Origin: Impatiens glandulifera
Taxonomy: Eukaryota > Streptophyta > Magnoliopsida > Ericales > Balsaminaceae
Assembly (NCBI RefSeq): GCF_907164915.1
Contig: NC_061863.1
Span: 22,545,210-22,609,209, forward strand
DNA: 64,000 bases
Direction: 5' to 3'
Numbering within the stretch: position 1 is the first letter of the stretch; every line of letters begins with the position of its first letter. A program made the translations under genes and the position numbers. Below, piece by piece: positions 45,808 through 55,589 of the stretch. Below the pieces are notes generated by a model. It made no database searches. It saw only the letters and a program-made list of their open reading frames with translations, and was not told the origin of the DNA.

Positions 45808-47570
45808 ATGACTTCTTTCACCAAGCCTCTTATGTTCAAAAGTGTAGATTTTATTGACTGGAAACTACATATGAACGTGTATTTGGTTTCGCTAGATGAT
45901 GACATGTGTTATGTCATTACCGACGGCACGATCAAGATTGAGAAGGAAAAATTATATTGGACCAATGATGATAGAAGGAAGAATAATCTCGACAACCTGA
46001 CCAGAAATGTTATACACGGTACTCTAGATAAGAACACCTTTGCAAAGATCAGAACATGTACCACTGCCAAGGAAATATGGGAGAAGATGATCCAACTAAA
46101 TGAAGGCAATGAAAAAACCAAAGAGAACAAAATCATGGTGGCCACTTAGAAGTTCGACAACATCAAGATACACCCTGGAGAAACGATGAAAGAATTTGAT
46201 GAACGCTTCACCATCATTGTGAATGAGGTTGCCATCTTGGGAAATAATATGGGAACAAGGAGATCACAATCAAAGCATTGAGAGCTCTTCCTAGTGCATG
46301 AGAGGTCAAAACAACGGTGATGAGAGAATCCAGAAATCTCCACAAAATGCCACTGCATGACCTCTTCAGCGACTTGAAATCCTATGAGTTTGAAATGAAT
46401 ACAAGGAATGAAGATGAGCCATCATCGTCAAACGTAACCAGGGAATTAGTGACATCTTTGAAACCAGCAGCCCATGAACCTATCAAGTTAGCTGAGTAGT
46501 TCAGCGAGGATGCAATGCCCTTACTAGTGAAGAAGTTTGGTAGATTCATGAAGAAAAATCAATCCAACTCATCTTCCACAACAACAACAACCAATCTTAT
46601 GATTACAAGGCTAACATCTGTTGTTTTAATTGTGATACTTTAGGTCACTACAAATCAGAATGGCGAAAGCGAAGAAGAGATGACAAGAAGTCTGATCAGA
46701 AACTAAGGGAGGACAATAAATCATCAAACCATGATAAAGATCAAAAAACAATGATGGTAGAAGAGAACAAAAGAAAATGGCCTCAAATTGACTCGGACAA
46801 TGATGATGAATAAGTAAGGTGTTTCATGGCCAACAATGAAGAGGTATTAAATTTTGCCTCTAAAGAGTTCACTCGAGACGATTTGGTTACTGCACTCAAT
46901 GACATGGTTATTGAGTACAAAAACTATTCATCCTTGTTTCAACTCAACCAGACAATATAATCAGTGAAACAAATGAACTATCCTCTAAGAACGAGAAGCT
47001 CAAGGAGATAGTTCATCTGTTGACCAAGGAAAATGAAAGAACCAACAACGTGATTGCTACATGGACTAAGTCTAGGGATGCGGTCAATAAGATGACGAGT
47101 CATTATAAGCCTTCCAACTTCAAGTTTGGATTAGGTTATGATAACACCAACCCAGACACGTCACGCAAAAAGTCGAAGCCCAAGAAAGGCAAACTTCCTT
47201 TCATAAGTTTCGTCAATGGTACTTCAACTAACAATCAAGCAAGTCACGATGCAGATGAGTCAGAAACTAAAAAGGAAATAAAATATGTGGAACCAACCGA
47301 CAAGTCACGGTAACTTAATCCTGAGAGAAGGAAAGTCAATCTGTCAGCTGGACCTGAACATGACAAGCGTTCAAAGAGGTATCATCATAACTCATATTAA
47401 AAACACTATGACTCATCTGAAGGCACACATAGAGATGTTAAGCCTAATGTAAGTAGAATTATTAAGACTAACACTTGGAAGTCCATCAGAATAATACAAG
47501 TATGGATCCCCAAAGGACAGATCAACGTTGGACCCAATTAAATATGGGTACCAAAATGTGTAAATAGTTT
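45808..47570 (+). pseudogene. Sirevirus B gag, broken
   Basis: Start ATG 45808: MTSFTKPLMFKSVDFIDWKL. Then NLTRNVIHGTLDKNTFAKIR, TAKEIWEKM, stop at 46148, KFDNIKIHPGETMKEFDERF, a frameshift and FSDLKSYEFEMNTRNEDEP. The zinc knuckle reads CFNCDTLGHYKSEW (about 46627-46668), with Trp where the last Cys ligand should be. Downstream text KEFTRDDLVTALNDMVIEY and WTKSRDAVNKMTSHYKPSNF is the long C-terminal gag extension of Sireviruses. At least four stops or frameshifts make it inactive. Initiation is set by the PBS distance and by alignment with 14072. Confidence 0.85.
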
Positions 47571-47574
47571 TATT

Positions 47575-48960
47575 TTGCAAGGTAAACAAGTCGAATGCTT
47601 AGAGGACTCAGAATGGTACTTGGATAGTGGATGTTCAAGGCACATCATTGGTAATAGAAAGCTTTTAACCAATATTGTGAAGGAATCTGAATCTAGAATT
47701 ACATTCGGCGATAACTCCAAGGGTAAGACTGTGGGCAAGGGTAAGATTGTCCATAGTAACTTAACCATAAACAACGTGTTACTTGTCGAAAATTTATGTT
47801 ATAACCTGCTTAGTATAAGCCAAATGTGTTATATATGATATACTGTTGAATTTCATAAGCAAGCATGTTTAGTTAAAAATCAACAGGACAGTACCTTATT
47901 GACAAAGCATAAGATAGGTAACATTTATAAAGTTAATTGGAAAAATAAATCACCTAATCCCATTTGCATGATAGCTATAAATGATCAGAACTGACTTTGG
48001 CATAAAAGACTAAATCACTTAAACTTCAAAATCATTAACTCTATATGCACTAAAGAACTAGTTGTAGGTATGCCTAATCTAAAGTTTTCTAAAGATAAAG
48101 TATGTTCTTCTTGCCAGATGGGTAAATAGATCAAGTCAACTTTTAAAAGTAAAGGAATTATTCAACCTGAAAGATGTTTAGAACTTTTTCATATGGACCT
48201 TTTCGGCCCAGTTAAAGTAACTAGCTTAGGAGGCATGGAATATACCTTAGTAATTATTGATGACTACTCTAGGTTCACTTCGGTTATTTTCTTTGCTTCT
48301 AAAGATCAAGTTACATCTAATTTGATTAAAATGCTTAAAAGAATGCAAAATGAGAAATCGGTAAGTGTTAATAAAATTAGAAGTGATAGAGGCACATAAT
48401 TTACTAATAAGACTCTTTCATGTTACCTTGAAGAATCCGGTATTAGACACGAGTTGTCTCAGTAAAAACGACTTAGCTGAAAGGAGAAACAGAACCCTTA
48501 AGGAAGTGGTCAGATCCATGATACCTGATTTTGGAGTGGCTCAAAAGCTTTGGGCAGAGGCTATCAATACATCATGTCATACTCAAACAGGTCAATAATT
48601 AATAAAAGATTTAAAAAAACGCCTTATGAAATTTACCATGGAAAAGTCCTTAATATCAAATATTTTTGGATTTTTAGCTATAAGTGTTACATTTATAATA
48701 ATGGCAAAAATTATTTGACTACTTTTGATGCTAAATCTGATGTTGGTATTATGTTATGATATTCTGAAGTCAATAAAGCATATAGAGTATACAATAACCA
48801 GACTTTAACTGTTGAAGAATCATTCCATGTTGTGTTTGATGAATCTGTCAAAAGTAGCACTTCAACATCCATTGATCTGTCTAACAGAATGGAGGACGTT
48901 AATCTTCAATCTGATAGCGAAGATGAAGTTATAGTCATCCGAAACATTGTTTCTGATTAG
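47575..48960 (+). pseudogene. Sirevirus B protease and integrase, broken
   Basis: The protease site is WYLDSGCSRHI, followed by LLVENLCYNLLSISQMCY and a stop. GAG-pre-integrase: LWHKRLNHLNF and CSSCQMGK (HHCC finger). Integrase core: HMDLFGPVK (Asp), IIDDYSRFT and KIRSDRGT (Asp). Near 48453 a stretch present in element A (TPQQNG) is lost and the frame changes, then DLAERRNRTLKE carries the catalytic Glu. The C-terminal region follows (YHGKVLNIKYFWIF, NNGKNYLTTFDAKSD). Stops lie at 47836, 47992, 48126, 48400 and 48758. Confidence 0.87.
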
Positions 48961-50770
48961 ATGGTTGAGAATGTTGAAGTTCAACAAGATCAGACCGCAC
49001 CTCAACAGGCTACTAAAAGCATGGTTAACTCTGAGAAAATCGGTCGGTCAAATTCTGATCAACCCATTGGTTTATCAAATCTTGATCAAATAACCGGTCG
49101 ATCAGAAAATGTTTTGGGACCAAACTTTAAATGGAACAACAATCATCCTCCTAAGCGAATTATATATGACCCCTCTGCCCCTCTTAGGACTAGACTTCAA
49201 TCATTAGATGAATTCGCAAACTCGACTTTCATCTCTTAGATTGAACAAAAGAAAGTGGATGAAGAACTGTAAGATATAGATTGGATCATTGCAATGCAAG
49301 AGGAACTAAACCAATTCGAAAGAAACAAAGTATGACATTTAGTTCCAAGACTAGCCCATCAATTTGTCATTGGAACCAAATGGGTCTTTCAAAACAAATT
49401 AAGTGAAGATGATTTGGTCACAAGGAACAAGGCTAGACTAGTGGCCCAAGGATATACACAGGAGGAAGGCACTGACTTCGAGGAGTCATTTGCTCGTGTT
49501 TCCAGACTTGAGGAAATACGAATCTTTTTAGCATTTGCAGCCTTCAAAAATTTCAAGGTTTTTCAAATGGATGTTAAGAGTGTCTTTCTTAATGAAATAA
49601 TTAATGAGGAGGTGTATGTCGAGCAACCTCTCGGTTTTAAAAATCCCGCAATGATAAGTCATGTTTTTAGATTGGATAAAGCACTTTAAGGTCTCAAACA
49701 AGCTCCTAGAGCATGGTATGATATACTTACTAAGTTCCTTTTTTATCATGATTTTACTATAGGATTTGTTGATAAAACATTGTTCAAATTTGAAAAAGAT
49801 TCTCATATTTTACTTGTCCAAATATATGTTGATGTTATTATATTTGGGTCAACTAACCCCAAGCTTTATGAGAAATTTTCTAAGATGATGACAGATAAGT
49901 TTGAAATGAGTATGATGGGGGAGCTAAGTTTCTTCTTCGGCCTTCAAGTCCGTCAAATTGAAGGAGGCACCTTCATCAATCAAGCAAAGTACACAAAGGA
50001 GATGCTAAAAAAGTTTGGCATGGAGAGTTTCTCTACTGTCTCAACTCCAATGAGCCCATCAATCAAACTTGATAAAGATGAAGATGGTCAAAGTGTTGAT
50101 ATAATAACCTATTGTGGAATTATCAGATCATTGCTCTACTTAACAGCCAGCAGACCAGACATCCTCTTCGCTGTTGGTGTTTGTGGGAGATTCCAGGCTA
50201 ATCCTAAACAATCTCATTATGTAGCTGCTAAAAGAATTTTGAAATATCTTAAGGGTACTCAAAATGTGGGACTGTGGTTTCCGAAGGATTCCAGTTTCAA
50301 TTTAATAAGCTACGCTGATGCAAACTACACAGGTTGTAAGGTGGACAGAAAAAGCACCAGCGGGACATGTCAATTCCTTGGTGATCGACTTGTCTCTTGC
50401 TATAGAAAAAAGCAAACCTCCATAGCAACTTCAATGACTGAGGCAGAGTATCTTGCTATTGGAAGTTGTTGTGCTCAGCTCTTATGGATCTAACAGCAAT
50501 TGAAAGATTTCGGTATCCAAGCTGAAGAGTCCTCAATCTTTTATGACAACATCAGCTCCATTTCATTAATATATAATCCGGTGTTGCATTCAAAAACCAA
50601 GCACATTGATATAAGACACCATTTTATCTGAGATCATGTGGCGTAGAAGCACATCCGGCTGGAATATGTCTCAACCGATTAGTAAGTGGTTGACATCTTT
50701 ACCAAGCCACTCTAAGAGACTATGTTTTCTTACTTTAGAAATATTTTGGGTCTTGCAGACATTAACTAAA
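48961..50770 (+). pseudogene. Sirevirus B reverse transcriptase / RNase H, active-site mutant
   Basis: [39 protein letters not shown], a stop at 49687, [10 protein letters not shown] and then QIYVDVIIFGSTN. The catalytic YVDD has become YVDV (GAT to GTT at about 49835). The 237-residue open stretch (49780-50493) continues through MMGELSFFFGLQVRQIEGG, LLYLTASRPDILFAVG and KGTQNVGLWFPK into RNase H (YADANYTGCK, MTEAEYLAIGS), then a stop. The end (NPVLHSKTKHIDIRHHF, DIFTKPL) is in frame with more stops. Confidence 0.9.
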
Positions 50771-50777
50771 ATTTTAA

Positions 50778-51000
50778 AAATATGGCATGCATTTAGGGAG
50801 AACCTCTCTCTTTTTCAAACTATTCATATTACATATGCTTTCACAAACCGGGCATGCATTGGGGGAGAAGTTCTCGCTTCCCAAGATTATTTGTGTTGAA
50901 ACTATTTTCATAAAAACACTATGCATGGATTGAGGGAGAAGCTTATGCTTCTCAAAAACATATTTGTTGCATAATTTCATAAATTATATGTGTGCATAAA
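50778..51000 (+). repeat. Three about 70-bp repeats with PPT-like purine tracts after RNase H
   Basis: GCATGCATTTAGGGAGAACC (50783), GCATGCATTGGGGGAGAAGT (50852) and TATGCATGGATTGAGGGAGA (50921) recur with a similar spacing. Each purine run is followed by a short inverse partner (GGGAGAAGTTCTCGCTTCCC, GAGAAGCTTATGCTTCTC). Repeated PPT-like motifs after pol are a known Sirevirus feature. Confidence 0.7.
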
Positions 51001-51330
51001 CTTAGAGGAAAATAAAATGCTTAGACAGATAAAACCAGGTAATTTTCTCCTTTTGAAATCGACCAGATCACTCAGCCAGAATAATTTTGGATAAACTGTA
51101 CGGCTTAAGAAAACTGGAAATCAAGTCAATTGGTTATTTATAACACTGAACAACTACCGCTCGAAAAAAATCTCTGCTATTTTCAAGCGGAAGAGGTTTT
51201 TCTTCAAATTTAAAATAACCGATTCCTTAAAATTCAGGATATGCAGATAACTGCTCTAGTTAATCTGCATGAACATTTCGGTAGTTTCATCTTCAAATCA
51301 TAATGGGACAACTGTTAAAATTTTAAATTA
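51001..51330 (+). other. Spacer, 3' of Sirevirus B
   Basis: Non-coding. It contains CCGCTCGAAAAAAATC and TGGGACAACTGTTAAAAT, similar to spacer text upstream of the aORFs (55273, 4619). The aORF, PPT and U3 are absent, so a deletion joins this spacer to the LTR end. Confidence 0.5.
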
Positions 51331-51747
51331 TCTATCGATTACTGTCTTTCAAGATCAAGAGAGAAATTCAATTACTGTCTAGTTGTGAGAATATTGTAAG
51401 TTGAATAGAGGTTGTTCTATTCAACAGAGAGGTAGCTAGCTTAGTGATATGATTCAAGATATTTAGTGGATATACTTCCGCTTGTGGGAGAAGGGGTGAC
51501 GTAGAAGTTTTATCTCCGAACATCCATAAAACTCCATATGTTCTTTACTTTTTTATTTTATATTCGGTTGTTCAAAGCTTTAAATCCGACAAACACTTCT
51601 GCACTTGAATTCGTTTCAAGAGTTTGGAGGATTTGTGAAGAATAGAAATAGATATTAATCCCTCAGAGGATTATTATCGAAGAGTTTATCGTAAGTTGTT
51701 AACAATAGTTAGACCCCAGCCTCTATTGGTAACACCGATTCTATTCA
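51331..51747 (+). mobile_element. Sirevirus LTR R-U5 fragment
   Basis: ATTGTAAGTTGAATAGAGG, the stem TTGAATAGA/TCTATTCAA (51401-51424), GGAGAAGGGGTGACGTAGAAG...CTCCGAACATCCATAAA and GACCCCAGCCTCTATTGGTA, ending GATTCTATTCA. U3 and the TG start are missing. Confidence 0.7.
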
Positions 51748-52772
51748 CATGGTGTACAAGATCCCTTGAGGAAATGTTGGAGTAGGGATGAATTCCTCAT
51801 TTGCGGCTACCGTAGTTGTGGAGGGAGTCATTACTAGAGTTAGGATCTCCTTCTGAATGACTTGATCAAGAGTAGTTTGACCGGTCGCAACAACTTCAAG
51901 CTGGCCGGTTTGTAGAAGATTGGACCGATCAGTTTTATCATCGTCGGACTGATCGGATAGCAACACCTATGGTTGTTCGGTTTGAGGACCATCAATTTGC
52001 TAGTCAGTTTTCAAATCCTCCAATCGCTCGGTTTTAGGAACATTGGATTGTGTTGTATCTTCGTTAACTGCCGATTTAGCCTCAAAATTTGCAGGCTCAA
52101 TCATAGTAACATTTGGAGCTGTACTTTCCACTGGTACAGATGAGGCATTAAATAAAAGAGTGGGGATATTTACCTCGCGTCGAGGTCCTTTTCAGGAAGA
52201 CGTAATTTCGCCTGTTTCACTTGGTCTTCTTCTAACAACGTTGTTTGTGCTTGCGGTAGACTCAACTTCGATTTGAGTCTTTTTGATGATGCGGCATGGG
52301 TGGAAGTATTGATACGTTTTGAGCCGTCCATTGACCTTCCTCCTGTTGTTTTCGTACCGACGATCTCACCGCCACTTGATTGTTGGCCGGAAACTTCAAA
52401 GTTAGACTCCTTAGCTTTATTAATCCTTGTAATGTATTGACCAATATTGACAGCAGTCATGATTTTGCTAGAGTTTATCGAGGTGCCTAAGCCAGTAGGA
52501 ACATACAGATGCTTTAGAATCCATCTGATCTGTACTGTAAATCTGAGGCTTCATTTGATTTGAGGAGACACCATTTCACACAAAATGTTAAATAGAACAC
52601 GCCCCAAGTTGATTGTATTGCCTTTAACAATAACGCTCATCATATCGAACTTAGATTGTGTGATAGTGTCGTAGTTTCCGCCTCTTCCATGTAGTTCTTT
52701 AGTGGCAATATCGTAGAGAATGTGATATTCTTACTTTAGATCTTTTTTCTTAGAGAATGCATCCTTAGCCAT
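51748..52772 (-). pseudogene. Additional ORF (aORF) relic D, minus strand
   Basis: From ATG 52772: MAKDAFSKKKDLK, stop, EYHILYDIATKELHGRGGNY, SKFDMMSVIVKGNTINLGRV, LFNILCEMVSPQIK, stop, WILKHLYVPTGLGTSINSSK and IGQYITRINKAKES. The order LK-x-[YH]-x-IL..., KG-x3-N...LF-x2-L and IN-x2-[KR] repeats that of elements A and C. An open 97-residue piece (52460-52170) continues into a Ser/Gly/Lys-rich region. A later piece (51966-51745) is in another frame. The N-terminal part (the MFRTLEYSRL region of C) is missing. It abuts a plus-strand LTR end, so the region is rearranged. Confidence 0.6.
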
Positions 52773-53010
52773 ATCGTAGGTTTAAAGAGACGAAAAATGA
52801 TGAATGAGTTCTAGTGAGAGAGAGAAGAGCGAAGTAGAGATATTTAGGGTTTGCAAAACGTGAGTCCAACATTTTGGTATGCATTATCTTTAAATGAGGG
52901 TATGACAGGCTGATTTTACAAAAGGAACTGAAATATAGGGATACTGAACAGTAATATTTCTGGCGCGTGTACCCACACCCTATTGAAAGAGGAAAGATGG
53001 AGCCAATTTT
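52773..53010 (-). other. Upstream region of aORF D
   Basis: The minus-strand text CATACCCTCATTTAAAGATAA and AAACCCTAAATATCTCTACT resembles the C upstream region (ATACCCTCATTTTTAATGAT, AAGAACCCTAGTTTTC). No clear TATA box is left. Confidence 0.45.
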
Positions 53011-53270
53011 GAAAATATGTATGTTTCCAATATAAAATTCATTATGATTTTTGATCATAAATATTTTATAACCGTTATAAATTGAATTAAAAATTAATTT
53101 TATTTATGAAATTTAGTTGATGCAACTTGTTTTTAATAAACCATAATTTCAATAAAAAGGAATTGAAAATAACATTAACCGATAACATAAGTGAAACGGT
53201 TCAACACACAAAATGACAGGTTCACATTTTTCCAAATCTAACTTAATGATAAGGAAAGATTAAACTGGAT
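53011..53270. other. AT-rich sequence without recognised feature
   Basis: No gene is seen. Confidence 0.4.
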
Positions 53271-54322
53271 CTAAAGATCTAAAGACTTGAAGATCCTACG
53301 ATCAACAATGTAGGTCCCATGTACAATAGACAACATCGTTCCTAGGTGCACAATATGATCAAATTCTCGGTCTCAAGGTGCATCCTCTTGGTCATGGGCT
53401 AGCATCATGTCTCCTTTAGGTGCATATCATCGGTCCTAGGTCTGCAACAACTCACCCTCGGTCCTAAAAAGTAGTAGATCCCTCTAGGGTGCAAATCATA
53501 TCTTAAAGAGGCTATACAAAATATTAATAATTAAAAAAAATAAAAATAAATCCTAAAGGGGTTAGGTGTGACGAAAGTTGGCCCGAGGCTAAGTTTTCTC
53601 AGTCGAATGAAGGGCCTCAAGTGCGAAAAGCATCGGTCCTAGTCATCGGTCTCAGTTTTTGGTCCTTAGTCCTCGATCCTTGGTCTCGGTTTTTGGTCCT
53701 CGGTCAGCCGGAATCTGTGTGCACTCTAGGGTACCCGTTTCTCGGTTGAAGGCTCTCTCATGGTGCTGCTACAACTGCAAGGTCTATTGTTCTTCCAGTT
53801 TTCAACCTATTCCTAATCTAACTAATTTTTGGTGATCCAAATAAATCCCAAATTGTATTAAACTCTCTAGAATTAATGTTAATATATAATTAAACATATA
53901 TATACACAAAATTCTAATTTTAACAATCATAAAATAAAAATAAAAAAGATCAAATGAAGTATTTTTTTAATGTTAGATTTTAGTTTAGAAAATGTTTTGG
54001 ATCAATAATTTTTGTTTAATTTTTTGTTGTTATGTTTTATTTATTTAAAACTTATTGTTATTCTATATATTTACATTATTCTTGTGCAGAAAATAAAACC
54101 TAAACTAAAAATACATGCAATCACATTATATAATAAAAAAGGCAAAGGCAAATCATATTATTAATGTAAAGACAAAAAAAAATGAAAAGGAAAATAAGAA
54201 ACTTACAAATGGGTTGTTCTTGGGTTGTTCTTGATTTCGAAAATTGAACTAAAATTGAACAATCTGAAGGCCCTAAACAGTTTTATGACCAATTTCTAAT
54301 TAGTTTTTTTGGAATTAAAAAA
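53271..54322 (-). mobile_element. Tat-type LTR fragment, left side of the C insertion
   Basis: The GGTCCTAGGTC / GGTCTCGG-rich segment (53360-53710) parallels 18920-19070. TTACAAATGGGTTGTTCTTG and TCTTGATTTCG (54205-54240) parallels TTACAATATGGCTGCTCTTG in the complete LTRs (27975). The LTR resumes after the insertion at 61024. Confidence 0.6.
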
Positions 54323-54327
54323 GTACT
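54323..54327. repeat. Target-site duplication, left copy (TACTA)
   Basis: TACTA immediately precedes the LTR start TGTTGGG. The right copy is at 61019-61023. Confidence 0.8.
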
Positions 54328-54915
54328 ATGTTGGGTCAAATTATTTTGATTAAGTGTTGAAATAATTTGACTATTGGGATTTTGATGATGAAATGAATTA
54401 TGCGCTTTGATGCAGGTGTATCGAAATGTATCGAAATCATTTTTCATGAGACTTGGCTCTAATGAGGCTCATTAGACCGATTTGCATTAGATACACAGAA
54501 TTAGACGTGCAGTCTAATGAATCCCGTAATTAGACGTGCAGTCTAACTCAGTGGAGTTAGACGTACAGTCTAATAGATCTCGGAATTACACGTGTAGTCT
54601 AACTCAATGGAGTTAGACGTGCAGTCTAATGTATACGGAAACAGACGTGCAATCTAACTCAGTGGAGTTAGACGTGCACTCTATTGGATTGTGAAAGTTA
54701 GACGTAAGTCTAACTCCTTCAGACAAGTCTGAAGTAGAACCGGAATTAGACGTGCAGTCTAACTCAATGGAGTTAGACGTGCAGTCTAATGGTTTGTAAC
54801 AATTAGACGTGTAGTCTAATTGGTGAAAGTTAGACGTAAAGTCTAACTCCTTCAGACAAGTCTGAAGTAGAACCAAAATTAGACGTGCAGTCTAATGGTT
54901 TATAAGAAACGGTTT
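54328..54915 (+). mobile_element. 5' LTR remnant of element C
   Basis: It is colinear with 59117 onward for U3: TGATGATGAAATGAATTATG, GAGGCTCATTAGACCGATTT and then the palindrome array. It is interrupted after AATTAGACGTGCAGTCTAAT at about 54895. Confidence 0.85.
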
Positions 54916-55589
54916 GTACTTAGACGTATTTTTGCTCAAAATCTATAGATCTAAGTCTATATGTTGAGGTTTAAACTTACGCAATTAGACGTACACGTCT
55001 AATAGACGTTAGACGTTTTTACGTCATGAGCAAGTGGGTGCTCACGTCTAATCAAACACATGTTTGACACGTGGTGTTCATGCGGAATTAGACGTACACG
55101 TCTAATAGACATTAGACATATTTTTATACAACACAGAATTAGACGTATGCGTCTAATAGACCCATCTGGCTAATAGACGTTTAGATATATGGATTTATGC
55201 AGTAAGAAAAAATGTCTAACTACGGGCCGATTAGACTGATCAAGGACAGCTGTCCCACGTGAGGAGATATCCGTTTTTCCCGCTCAAATATTAAACAATC
55301 ATCTCTTACCAACATGAAGACACGTGTCTTTCAAGTTTAGAGAAAATGACTGATATACCCTCATTTTTAATGATGACTCTTTGGAAAGGACGTCTAACAT
55401 TTATTGATGGGCCATACCCTTAAGAAAAGTGACGGTAATTCTGTGTATCTTTTCTCTGTCTATATAAGGATATCCTTGCATGAGTTTGAAAGCTTTTCAT
55501 CTCTCGAAATCCTTAAGAACCCTAGTTTTCTTTGCACTCCTATCTCTAAATCTCTCTGAAATCTTGTGTCTGTTCATATTCTTCTAAAA
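54916..55589 (+). promoter_or_regulatory. aORF upstream region of element C with palindromes and TATA box
   Basis: Palindromes of the type TTAGACG-tac-aCGTCTAA (54983, 55088, 55140) are followed by CACGTGAGGAG, CACGTGTCTTTC and a TATA box TATATAAGG at 55461-55469. ATG 55590 is 121 bases after the TATA box. The transcript start is expected near 55495. The untranslated stretch has AACCCTAGTTTTC. This arrangement is what an independent promoter for the aORF would look like. Confidence 0.6.
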
